Source: Ardenticatenaceae bacterium (lineage in GTDB: Bacteria > Chloroflexota > Anaerolineae > Promineifilales > Promineifilaceae). From it: 64,000 nucleotides of DNA. The DNA is taken from assembly GCA_011525915.1 (NCBI GenBank), contig WYBM01000069.1, positions 62,001-126,000 on the forward strand, given 5' to 3'. Each line of letters starts with the position of its first letter. The first letter of the stretch is position 1. A program made the translations under genes and the position numbers. Under the pieces are notes generated by a model. The model was given only the letters and a program-made list of their open reading frames with translations, did not search any database and was not told the origin of the DNA. Of this stretch, positions 1 to 8,047 are shown one piece after another.

Positions 1-2076
1 CGCCAGGCCAAGACCGGTACGGCGGCCGTTGGCATTTTTGCCTGCAGGATTTAACCCGGTCCATAGATTTTCCAACCGTTCTGCCGGAATACCCACGCCG
101 TTGTCTAGAATGCGACAGTACACTTCACTACCTTCACTACCACATTCCACCATCACCATGCCGCCAATTTTATTAAACTTGATGGCATTGTGGAGCAAAT
201 GCTGCGTAGCTTCTAACAATTGTGGCACATCACCCAGGGCAAGCGAAAGTGTAGGGTCTGTATGCAGGTCAACCTTTACCCGGCGCGCCTCGGCCATACT
301 ATGCAGGTTACGAATCGCTTCCTGAGCGATCTGGTCTAAATGGACGGGTTTGAACTCAAACTGGTTACGCATCTGGATGCGGGCAGAGATGGTGATAAGA
401 TTATCTATGGGGGCGCGGAGGGCAGCTATCTGCTGGCTGATTTCACCAACAAACTGGCCCTCTTTTTCACCAGCTTTGGTCTGGTACTTCTGCATCTCAC
501 GGTTGATGTCCGTGAACGGCCGTCGCAGTTCTGGCGAAATCATATCAATAAAGTCAGCATACAATTTTACCACTTCCTGCAGGTGCTGTTTTTCGCGCAT
601 CAACGTCTGGTTTTGGCGAAAGACAAACTCATTGATCTGGCGCAAACTGGCCAGGTTATGCGCCTGAGCCAGCAGTGGACTAATTTGCCCTGTCCAGATA
701 TCCAACAACGCCAGATCGTGGTTATCATACCCTTCACCCGTATATTTAACGCCCAAAGCCAGCACGCCAATCAGGCTGTCACCAGCTCGCAACGGCTTGT
801 ATAAAACGCGCTGCCATTTACGCAGCAGTTCCCGTTCCTCTTCGGGAATGCCATCGTACATCTCCAGGGAATCCATGTCTGACTGCACCAACAGCCCAGG
901 ATGCTGGCGCAGGTGCTGGCTAAAAGGACTAGACGGGCTAAAGTCGGCAACAAAGTAGGGCAAACTGCCCAGGCTGGCCAACGGCCGTAATACCAACCGC
1001 CCGCCTGGCCCATCATCCGCTTTAAAAAGCCAGGCGTCATCTGTGGCCAGGTTAGACTGCACCAGGCGCAAAAACATCTGGCCTAGTTGGGCGGGTTCTG
1101 GCATGTTGCCGATGACGTTGCTGAAGTCCGCCAACACCACTTCACGTTTACCCTGACCACGTAAAAAGATGCGCCGTGTAAATTCATTCACCCACCGGTA
1201 GACCAGGGTAAAAAAGGCGGCAAAAAGGGCCGCGGCAATGGTTAGAATAAGGGTTTGAGCAGATACGGCCGTTTCCGCTGGTAAATTGGCAATGGCCTGC
1301 ACAATCAGGGACAGCGCCAGCCAGGTCAGGCCAAAAATAATAAGCGTGCCAGACAGCCGGCTCAACGCCTGCCGGGAGGCCAGCTGCAGTTCTGGCAAAT
1401 GGGGGCGTGTCAGGGTCAAGGTGCCCACAACACCCGCCAGAATGATGACCAACATCCCTGACTGCTGCCAGCCGGGTTGATCTAACTGCCGGATGGAAGA
1501 CAAGGCAAAGCCCATAAAAAACAGGGTAATGACCAACACCCAATAGTTGATCTGGTTGCGGTAAATGGAAGTAAGCAGGTTAGACTTTAACTGCTGCGTC
1601 AAAATCCAGGAGGCGACAACAGGAACCAACCAGGCCGCAATCCACACAGCGCCCCACAAATCAAATTGGGTAATGCGCTGGCCGCCTACGTTAAAAAACG
1701 GTAGATAGAAGCGCCAGATTTCCGGGTCCAGGGCCACGGCCGTGCCTAACAACGCCAGGCTGACCACGGAAGCCACCCGGCTATGCCCCTTGGCAATGTT
1801 TAGGTAGACAACGGTGGCCAGGAAGAGGGAGACGGCCGTAAGATTTAAGGCATACGTCCCCAAAATCCCCCAGTTATAGACCACGATCTCTGGGAAAGCG
1901 TCACCCCCAAACAACCGCAAGACGCTGCTAGACCACAAGGCGGCCATCAACAGCGTCAGTGTCCAGCGTGTATAGAGCCGTCTCCGCTTCATTTTCGCCC
2001 GCCACAGGTAGATGATCATGATAAAAAAACTTAGTGGCAGGAGGGATATAAGAAAAAACTGCTGGGTAAGTGTCAT
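1..2076 (-). CDS. Membrane histidine-kinase-like protein, partial (3' end cut by window edge)
   Basis: The frame opens at an ATG at 2076 and is still open at base 1, giving about 692 residues with the C-terminus missing. Residues 1-280 contain around eight hydrophobic segments; a soluble sensor-like stretch (possibly GAF, inferred from position only) follows; the HisKA-like helix lies near 495-540; the ATPase domain shows an N-box (HNAIKFN, near 629), a G1 box (DNGVGIP, near 656) and the start of G2 (GLGLA) at the edge. The H-box reads ISPELRRPF at 513-521, so the usual phospho-acceptor His is Pro515. Such a protein may bind ATP but could not autophosphorylate in the normal way. No response regulator lies next to it in view. 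There is no clear Shine-Dalgarno at the chosen ATG. Confidence 0.85.
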   Translation of the reverse strand, partial: MTLTQQFFLISLLPLSFFIMIIYLWRAKMKRRRLYTRWTLTLLMAALWSSSVLRLFGGDAFPEIVVYNWGILGTYALNLTAVSLFLATVVYLNIAKGHSRVASVVSLALLGTAVALDPEIWRFYLPFFNVGGQRITQFDLWGAVWIAAWLVPVVASWILTQQLKSNLLTSIYRNQINYWVLVITLFFMGFALSSIRQLDQPGWQQSGMLVIILAGVVGTLTLTRPHLPELQLASRQALSRLSGTLIIFGLTWLALSLIVQAIANLPAETAVSAQTLILTIAAALFAAFFTLVYRWVNEFTRRIFLRGQGKREVVLADFSNVIGNMPEPAQLGQMFLRLVQSNLATDDAWLFKADDGPGGRLVLRPLASLGSLPYFVADFSPSSPFSQHLRQHPGLLVQSDMDSLEMYDGIPEEERELLRKWQRVLYKPLRAGDSLIGVLALGVKYTGEGYDNHDLALLDIWTGQISPLLAQAHNLASLRQINEFVFRQNQTLMREKQHLQEVVKLYADFIDMISPELRRPFTDINREMQKYQTKAGEKEGQFVGEISQQIAALRAPIDNLITISARIQMRNQFEFKPVHLDQIAQEAIRNLHSMAEARRVKVDLHTDPTLSLALGDVPQLLEATQHLLHNAIKFNKIGGMVMVECGSEGSEVYCRILDNGVGIPAERLENLWTGLNPAGKNANGRRTGLGLA

Positions 2077-2200
2077 TTTAGTAATTCAGTAAACAGCCAC
2101 CAATAATCGGTGAAAAGGTGAGGTGAGTGCGTGGTCATGGGAGCCAGCAAACGTCTGTCATTGCCTGCCCTGTCCATGCCGCCAGACATTGTAGGGATTG

Positions 2201-2209
2201 ATTATACCA
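2201..2209 (-). promoter_or_regulatory. Extended -10 promoter for the kinase-like gene
   Basis: Read on the minus strand the sequence is TGGTATAAT, an extended -10 element, about 125 bp before the ATG at 2076. No -35 consensus lies at the right distance, but a cluster of TTTGGGATAA boxes lies immediately upstream, which could be activator sites. Confidence 0.5.
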
Positions 2210-2236
2210 GGATTAAGAGAATGCGCGGGGAAATAG

Positions 2237-2324
2237 ATTTGGGATAAGGCGCCATTTATCCCAAATTTATCCCAAACCAAAATTTGGGAAATCGGGGGAG
2301 CTTTTGGGAAAAGGTTGGGAAATA
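2237..2324. repeat. Cluster of TTTGGGATAA-type boxes
   Basis: ATTTGGGATAA at 2237-2247 and its perfect inverse TTATCCCAAAT at 2256-2266 flank an 8-bp spacer. TTATCCCAAA repeats at 2267-2276, and looser copies (TTTGGGAAAT, TTTTGGGAAAA, TTGGGAAAT) follow to 2324. The cluster lies upstream of the extended -10 of the kinase-like gene and behind the AlbA_2 gene. It looks like a multi-site operator; the regulator is unknown. The rest of 2077-2457 shows no gene. Confidence 0.6.
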
Positions 2325-2457
2325 TCACCATCTGCACCGGGCAAACCACCCCCAGCAGCATCGGCTTCCACACCTGAACCACAAACTCAACATTGGGTTT
2401 TGCCGCAGTAACTCATGCCAAATAAAAGAGAGCAGCCTTGTTAACGATGAGGTAGCT

Positions 2458-3807
2458 TTATTTGAGAATATAGTGGGTGCCCTTTTTGGAACCAATTTTA
2501 AGGAGAATGCCCCGATCTACCAGGTCTTTAAGGTCTAGACGCAAGGTTTCAGCAGTGACATCGGGGCACAACTGCTGGTAGTCTCGGTTGGTGATGCTGC
2601 CGTTTTCACGCACAAAGGTCAGGGCACGTGCCTGGCGTTCATTCATGCTGTGGGTCCACTTGGGGCGGGGGGCCCGATCCCGTTTGTTGCGCAGGATAAC
2701 GGTAAACAGGTGTGACGTGGCTTTAAATTCGGGCGGCTCGTGTCCGGCCTGGGTCATCTCCTCAATCATCTGGTCAATCCCCAGACCTAACTCTTCAATG
2801 TAGCCCCACTGGAACAGGCCGCTGACCAGGCGCGGGTTGCGTGAAAAATGTTCTTCTACCAGGTTATCCAGGGTCATATAGCCAGGCAAACCCCCGGGGC
2901 TGATAATTTCCAACCGATCGGCGTACATACGCACCTCAATACGCCGGCCGCGGATACGGTAATCACGGTGGGCTACGGCATTCACCAGGGCTTCACGCAC
3001 AGCATAGCGGGGGTACTCCAGCAATTCGGCACGCTCCAGCCCGTTCACCGTGGCCCCAACACGCATCTCTTCAAAGATCACGTTCCAGGTGCGTTCGATG
3101 ACCCGGGCCAGATTACCGGAGATTTCGTCACGACGGCCGTAACCGATGCCCCCATCTTCCCCACGTGGCTCTTTGCCGGGGAACCGCACAAACGTGACAC
3201 CACTCTGCGGAAAAAACATTTGCGGCTTCTTGCCAAAAAGCAAGACGCCAATGGTGGTAGGCTGGCCTTCACGGTCAGTGGCCCCAATTTCATAGAGCAG
3301 CTCAGCCACATCCAGGGCGCGGGGGGCGCCGCGTTCTTCGCGGCGCGTCAGGTAGTCACGGATAATGTCTGCATCCAGATCATCAGGACGGGCACCCGGC
3401 ACCGTTTCAGTTTCATATTCGGCGGTGTTTTTGCTGGCCGCCAGATCACGCACTTCATCGCCGGAGAGGGGCCGATTCTGGTTGCCACTGCGAATGAGTA
3501 CACGGCCGTCATCCAACGAATGCAAATCTGTGCTGCGCGGCACATTCAGGCTAATAAGAACGCCGTTGCGGGTTTCTACCGACTGCCAGGCTACCGGCAC
3601 CGGCGGGCGGCACATGCCCGCAGCTTCGCGCAGCGCCCCTTCGGCTTCTTCTTCCCAGATGGTCGTGGTGGGATGACCGTTTTCATCCAGACCCAAGACA
3701 ATGATGCCCCCATCACCATTGGCCAGAGCTACCAGGCATTCGGCCAGTGGCTCACTATCAGCTGCCGGTAAAAAGGCGAGGCGAGGGCCGGGTTTATCCT
3801 TTAACAT
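2458..3807 (-). CDS. AlbA_2 / RecG-like ATP-binding transcriptional regulator
   Basis: About 449 residues from the ATG at 3807. The N-terminal third resembles the AlbA_2 (divergent AAA_4, schlafen-type) domain (ALANGDGGIIVLGLDE, then VLIRSGNQNRPLSGDEV). The middle has the RecG-like ATPase fold (YPRYAVREALVNAVAHRDY, then LEIISPGGLPG), and the last ~70 residues look like a winged helix (NERQARALTFVRENGSI). Proteins of this type are usually DNA-binding regulators of unknown ligand. A start 13 codons upstream (3846) is possible, but TATAAT lies 6 bp before the 3807 ATG, so a leaderless start there is preferred. It is divergent from the thrS T-box leader. Confidence 0.75.
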   Translation of the reverse strand: MLKDKPGPRLAFLPAADSEPLAECLVALANGDGGIIVLGLDENGHPTTTIWEEEAEGALREAAGMCRPPVPVAWQSVETRNGVLISLNVPRSTDLHSLDDGRVLIRSGNQNRPLSGDEVRDLAASKNTAEYETETVPGARPDDLDADIIRDYLTRREERGAPRALDVAELLYEIGATDREGQPTTIGVLLFGKKPQMFFPQSGVTFVRFPGKEPRGEDGGIGYGRRDEISGNLARVIERTWNVIFEEMRVGATVNGLERAELLEYPRYAVREALVNAVAHRDYRIRGRRIEVRMYADRLEIISPGGLPGYMTLDNLVEEHFSRNPRLVSGLFQWGYIEELGLGIDQMIEEMTQAGHEPPEFKATSHLFTVILRNKRDRAPRPKWTHSMNERQARALTFVRENGSITNRDYQQLCPDVTAETLRLDLKDLVDRGILLKIGSKKGTHYILK

Positions 3808-3813
3808 AATGTG

Positions 3814-3819
3814 ATTATA
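3814..3819 (-). promoter_or_regulatory. -10 box placed for a leaderless mRNA
   Basis: On the minus strand TATAAT is followed by six bases and then the ATG at 3807, so transcription should begin at or next to the start codon. No good -35 is seen. Confidence 0.45.
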
Positions 3820-3856
3820 ACACGCTTTTGTGACCAGCACTGTCACAGATTGTGCC

Positions 3857-3884
3857 TTGACAAGCAGACAGACCTCTTTATAAT
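3857..3884 (+). promoter_or_regulatory. Sigma-70 promoter of the thrS T-box transcript
   Basis: Consensus TTGACA (3857-3862) and TATAAT (3879-3884) are separated by 16 bp. The predicted start near 3891 is the 5' end of the T-box leader. Confidence 0.8.
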
Positions 3885-3890
3885 CAAATA

Positions 3891-4276
3891 CACAATTGTA
3901 CTTTGTAAAACGCTGATTGGGATGCGTAAATTATCAGGTTAGTGCCAGAGAGTGGCCGGCCATAGGCTGCAAGCCGCCATCACCAAACGATAATTAACAC
4001 CCCCCAGGAGTGGTCTTCAGAAAAGGCTACCAAAGAAGGTATGGGCAAACTATAGGGTTTGCCCTCTTCAGGGCAGACTTTTTGTCTGCCCTACTTTACT
4101 TATTAAGAAGACCCGGTTGGCCTCGTTAACGGCCGTCAATGAGAGTATGCAGTCACCAGTGACCAGTATTCAGATAAGTGGACTCTCTACTGAAATACTG
4201 ACAACTGAGTACTGAATACCAAAATTGGGTGGAACCGCGATGCGCCATCGCCCCAATGTGGGTGATGGCGTTTTTT
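3891..4276 (+). promoter_or_regulatory. T-box riboswitch leader of thrS
   Basis: The T-box signature GGGTGGAACCGCG is at 4227-4239 and is followed by an intrinsic terminator (stem arms CGCCATC 4243-4249 and GATGGCG 4264-4270, then T6). AGAGAG at 3947 and GGCTGCAAGCC near 3965 fit the distal part of stem I, and ATTATC/GATAAT can close it. In this family uncharged tRNA binds the leader and stabilises an antiterminator, switching on the synthetase gene; the downstream thrS makes tRNA-Thr the expected ligand. The specifier codon could not be placed with certainty. The stretch 4043-4220 carries two extra perfect hairpins and a copy of the dispersed ACTGA/TCAGT repeat. Confidence 0.88.
4146..4219. 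repeat. Dispersed ACTGA/TCAGT intergenic repeat (copy in T-box leader)
   Basis: The stretch is a run of words such as AGTCACCAGTGACCAGT, CTACTGAAATACTGAC and GAGTACTGAATACC that can fold back on themselves. It resembles copies at 15.3, 16.3, 16.9, 28.9, 33.3, 41.7 and 60.7 kb and sits inside the thrS leader, just before the T-box sequence. Confidence 0.55.
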
Positions 4277-4318
4277 ATTGTGGAGATTGTGACTATATCC
4301 AAATGGATGGAGATGACT

Positions 4319-6145
4319 ATGTCTGACGTGAATATCCCCTATGAAGAATCAGACCTGTACCGCATTCGCCATTCGGCAGCGCATGTCATGGCTGAAGCGG
4401 TGCTGGAGCTTTTTCCCGCAGCGATGCTGGCGATTGGCCCACCCGTAGAAGATGGCTTCTACTACGACTTTGACCTGGGCAAAGACGAAAACGGGAAACC
4501 ACGCACATTTTCTGAGGAAGATTTGGCGCAGATCGAGCAGCGCATGAAAGAACTGCTTAAACAAAATGCCCCCTTTGAACATTCCAGCATGACCATTGCG
4601 GCTGCCCAGGAGTTCTTTGCCAGCCAGGCCTACAAACTGGAACTGATTGCAGACCTGGCCGCAGGTAAGTTGAACGAAAATGGCGTACCAACGGCCGTGC
4701 CCGCCAGTGAAGTTAGCATCTACACGCAGCGCAACTTTGTAGACCTGTGCCGTGGTCCCCATGTTAAATATACCAAACAGGTTAAAGCCAATGCTGTCAA
4801 ACTGCTGCGTACTGGCGGCGCATACTGGCGTGGTGACGAACACAAACCGCAGCTGCAGCGTATTTACGGCACGGCCTGGCACAACAAAGAGGAGCTGGAT
4901 GAGTACCTGAAGCTTCTGGAAGAAGCCAAAGCCCGTGATCACCGCCGGTTGGGCAAGCAGTTGGGGTTGTTTCACATCTCCCAACTGGTAGGCTCTGGCC
5001 TGCCCTTGTGGCTGCCTAACGGGGCTATCTTGCGTGAAGCGCTGGAGAGTTTCTTGCGCCAGGCCCAACTGGAACGCGGCTACCTGCCCGTCATTACCCC
5101 CCATATCGGCAAGCTTGATCTCTACATCACCAGCGGGCACTATCCCTACTACAAAGACAGCCAGTACACACCTATAGACGTAGATGGGGAGAAGTTTATG
5201 CTTAAACCCATGAACTGCCCGCATCACATTGAAATCTACCGCAGTGAAGCCCACAGCTACCGTGACCTGCCCCTGCGCCTGGCCGAATTTGGCACGGTTT
5301 ACCGTCATGAACAAAGCGGCGAACTGAATGGCCTGACACGGGCACGCGGCTTTACGGTAGATGACTCCCACCTGTTTGTCACGCCAGACCAGTTGGAAGC
5401 AGAGTTCATCGGCGTCATAGATCTGATCCAACACATCTTCCAGACCATGGGCTTTTATGACTTCCGCGCCCGTCTGGGCACAAACGACCCTGACAGTGAC
5501 AAGTACGCCGGCACGCCAGAGATGTGGCAGCGAGGTGTCAAGGCCATTTGTCAGGCCGCCGACAAAGTGGGCATGAACTATACCCTAGAAAAGGGTGAAG
5601 CCGCCTTTTATGGCCCCAAACTGGACTTCATCTTCCGTGATGTGCTCAAGCGAGAGTGGCAGTTGGGTACGGTACAGGTGGACTTTTTGCTGCCAGAGCG
5701 GTTTGACCTGGAATATACGGCCGAAGACGGGCAAAAGCACCGCCCGGTTATGATTCACCGCGCCCCGTTTGGCAGCATGGAGCGTTTTGTGGGCATTCTC
5801 ATTGAGCACTTTAATGGTGCCTTTCCCCTGTGGCTGGCCCCCGTGCAGGTGATGCTGGTACCCATTGCTGACCGGCACAACGACTATGCCCATGACGTAA
5901 GCCGGAAACTGCGGGCAGCGGGCCTGCGCACGGCCGTGGATGACAGCAGCGACCGTATGAACAAAAAGATCCGCAATGCCCAGTTGCAGAAAATTCCATA
6001 CATGCTTGTCATTGGTGATAAAGAGATGGAGAACGGGGCTGTAGCCGTGCGCACCCGCGACGAGGAAGATCGTGGGGCACTGCCCGTGGCTGAATTTATC
6101 ACCCAGGCAACAACCCTGATCAAGACCAAGCGCCTAGAGCTATGA
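4319..6145 (+). CDS. thrS: Threonyl-tRNA synthetase, TGS-less, copy 1
   Basis: A class II synthetase of 608 residues that charges tRNA-Thr. It lacks the N-terminal TGS domain and starts at the editing domain, whose HSAAH and DLCRGPH motifs are intact. The catalytic core has the zinc ligands in MNCPHHIEIY, DDSHLF and HRAPFGSMERF, motif 2 (RHEQSGELNGLTRARG) and motif 3. The C-terminal ~110 residues are the anticodon-binding domain. The ATG at 4319 is chosen because GGAG lies 6 bp upstream; ATGs at 4307 and 4313 are alternatives, and the open frame upstream is the T-box terminator. Compared with the usual RGFTQDDAH, the motif-2 tail reads RGFTVDDSH. It is regulated by the T-box. Confidence 0.95.
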   Translation: MSDVNIPYEESDLYRIRHSAAHVMAEAVLELFPAAMLAIGPPVEDGFYYDFDLGKDENGKPRTFSEEDLAQIEQRMKELLKQNAPFEHSSMTIAAAQEFFASQAYKLELIADLAAGKLNENGVPTAVPASEVSIYTQRNFVDLCRGPHVKYTKQVKANAVKLLRTGGAYWRGDEHKPQLQRIYGTAWHNKEELDEYLKLLEEAKARDHRRLGKQLGLFHISQLVGSGLPLWLPNGAILREALESFLRQAQLERGYLPVITPHIGKLDLYITSGHYPYYKDSQYTPIDVDGEKFMLKPMNCPHHIEIYRSEAHSYRDLPLRLAEFGTVYRHEQSGELNGLTRARGFTVDDSHLFVTPDQLEAEFIGVIDLIQHIFQTMGFYDFRARLGTNDPDSDKYAGTPEMWQRGVKAICQAADKVGMNYTLEKGEAAFYGPKLDFIFRDVLKREWQLGTVQVDFLLPERFDLEYTAEDGQKHRPVMIHRAPFGSMERFVGILIEHFNGAFPLWLAPVQVMLVPIADRHNDYAHDVSRKLRAAGLRTAVDDSSDRMNKKIRNAQLQKIPYMLVIGDKEMENGAVAVRTRDEEDRGALPVAEFITQATTLIKTKRLEL

Positions 6146-6179
6146 GCGGTTTATACCCTTAATCAATCAGGATTTAGTG

Positions 6180-6203
6180 GCCGCTCACAAGAGCGGCTTT
6201 TTT
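6180..6203 (+). terminator. Intrinsic terminator between the two thrS genes
   Basis: A 7-bp stem (GCCGCTC / GAGCGGC) with an ACAA loop is followed by T6. It lies 35 bp after the first thrS stop, so the second thrS depends on readthrough or on its own promoter. Confidence 0.85.
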
Positions 6204-6247
6204 ATTACCACAGGGCAAGATACCATCTGCCCTACCAGGAGAGCATG

Positions 6248-8047
6248 ATGTCTGAGAGAAATAACGCCCCCCCTGAACAGCTTGATTTGTACTGTATTCG
6301 ACACACGGCCGCACACATTCTGGCGCAGGCCGTTACAGAGCTGTACCCAGAGGCAAAACTAGCCATTGGCCCCCCCATCGAGAATGGTTTCTACTATGAT
6401 TTTGATTTGGGCGTTGATGCGGCCGGGAACCGGCGCGCCTTCAAACCAGACGACCTGCCGCAGTTGGAAAAACGCGTGCGTCAGATCATCGCCGGTAATC
6501 ACGCGCTTGTTTACCGTGAACTCAGCGTGGCGGAAGCACAGCACCTATTCCAGAACCAGCCCTATAAGTTGGAACTGATCGCCGAACTGGCCCAGGCCGG
6601 CGAGGTGATCAGCACCTATCGGCAAGACAGTTTTGAAGATTTGTGCCGAGGGCCGCACGCCGCCCATACAGGCCAGATCGCCCCAGACGCCGTCCGGCTG
6701 ATGAGCATTGCCGGGGCATATTGGCGCGGCGACAAAAGCCAGCCCATGCTGCAGCGCATCTATGGCACGGCCTGGCACAACAAGCAGGAGCTGCGGCAGC
6801 ATTTGCAGCTGTTAGAAGAAGCACGGCAGCGTGACCACCGTAAACTGGGGCGTGACCTGGAAATTTTCATCATTGATGAAGAGATTGGGCCCGGCCTGCC
6901 GTTGTGGCTGCCCAATGGCCACATTTTGCGTGAGGAGCTGGAAAAGTTGGCCAGAGAGATGGAAGATGCCGCCGGATATGCCCGTGTTTCCACACCCCAT
7001 ATTGCCAAAGAAGCCCTTTACCGGCGTAGTGGCCACCTGCCCTATTACGAAGATGAGATGTATGCGCCGATGAATCGGGAAGGAGCCACCTATTACCTGC
7101 GGCCCATGAACTGCCCCTTTCATCACAAGATCTTCGCCAGCAAACCGCGCAGCTACCGTGACCTGCCGCTGCGCCTGTCTGAATATGGCACAGTTTACCG
7201 CTATGAGCAAAGTGGCTCTTTGTTTGGCCTGCTGCGTGTGCGGGGGCAAACACAAAATGATGCCCATATTTACTGTGCTGAATCTCAGCTGGCTTCAGAG
7301 TTTATCGCCGTTATGGATTTGTACCGGCGTTACTTTGACCTGTTCGGCATTAAAAAATATGTGATGCGCCTCAGCAAACACAGCCGGGCCGGGCTAGGCA
7401 AGAAGTATGTGGATGATGAGCCGATGTGGTTAAAGATGGAGGCATTGATCAGACAGGTGATGCTCAGTGAGCATATTCCGTTTGTGGAAGCAGCCGATGA
7501 GGCCGCTTTTTATGGGCCCAAAATAGATGTGCAGGTATGGAGCGCTATTGGGCGGGAATTTTCGTTGGCCACAAACCAGGTGGACTTTGTGCAGCCGCCC
7601 CGGTTTGACCTGACGTTCACGAACCAGCACGGCAACCCGGAAACACCGTTGTGCATCCACCGTGCGCCGCTGGGCAGCCATGAACGGTTCATTGGTTTTC
7701 TGATAGAACATTACGCGGGTCATTTCCCCGTCTGGTTAGCGCCTGAGCAGGTGCGGGTGATTCCCATTACGGACGCGCACCAGGCCTATGCCGCTCAGCT
7801 GGCGGCCCACCTGCGGCAGGCAGGCATTCGGGCGCAAGCGATGATGAGCAGCGAACGAATGAGCGCCAAAGTGCGGCAGGCGCAGCACATGAAAGTGCCT
7901 TACATGGTGATTGTGGGTGATCAGGAGATGGCTGAGGAGACGATTTCCGTGCGGGAACGGCACGACCGTCAGCAGTCAGGTGTTTCCTTAGCGGCATTTA
8001 TTGAGCATGTGCGGCAGGTGATTGACGGCCGTGAGCCTGAACTATAA
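6248..8047 (+). CDS. Threonyl-tRNA synthetase, TGS-less, copy 2
   Basis: A paralogue of about 599 residues with the same architecture as its neighbour: editing domain (HTAAHILAQA, DLCRGPHAAHT), catalytic core (MNCPFHHKIF, RYEQSGSLFGLLRVRG, HRAPLGSHERF) and anticodon-binding domain. Zinc, editing and ATP-binding motifs are all present, so it should be active. The segment usually reading RGFTQDDAH is RGQTQNDAH, a change next to the threonine pocket and different from that in copy 1. AGGAG at 6237 supports the second of two adjacent ATGs (6245, 6248). The two genes diverge clearly in sequence, so this is not a recent duplication. The second copy could be a stress or inhibitor-tolerant form, which is inference. 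Its end overlaps the convergent kinase gene by 6 bp. Confidence 0.9.
   Translation: MSERNNAPPEQLDLYCIRHTAAHILAQAVTELYPEAKLAIGPPIENGFYYDFDLGVDAAGNRRAFKPDDLPQLEKRVRQIIAGNHALVYRELSVAEAQHLFQNQPYKLELIAELAQAGEVISTYRQDSFEDLCRGPHAAHTGQIAPDAVRLMSIAGAYWRGDKSQPMLQRIYGTAWHNKQELRQHLQLLEEARQRDHRKLGRDLEIFIIDEEIGPGLPLWLPNGHILREELEKLAREMEDAAGYARVSTPHIAKEALYRRSGHLPYYEDEMYAPMNREGATYYLRPMNCPFHHKIFASKPRSYRDLPLRLSEYGTVYRYEQSGSLFGLLRVRGQTQNDAHIYCAESQLASEFIAVMDLYRRYFDLFGIKKYVMRLSKHSRAGLGKKYVDDEPMWLKMEALIRQVMLSEHIPFVEAADEAAFYGPKIDVQVWSAIGREFSLATNQVDFVQPPRFDLTFTNQHGNPETPLCIHRAPLGSHERFIGFLIEHYAGHFPVWLAPEQVRVIPITDAHQAYAAQLAAHLRQAGIRAQAMMSSERMSAKVRQAQHMKVPYMVIVGDQEMAEETISVRERHDRQQSGVSLAAFIEHVRQVIDGREPEL

Noticed and set aside
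2848..3771. Long open frame on the plus strand opposite the AlbA_2 gene
   Set aside because: It is a mirror of a real gene, with no ribosome site, no family features and a composition expected of an antisense frame.
4349..5434. 361-codon open frame antisense to thrS
   Set aside because: Antisense shadow of a highly conserved synthetase gene; no domain or start signal.
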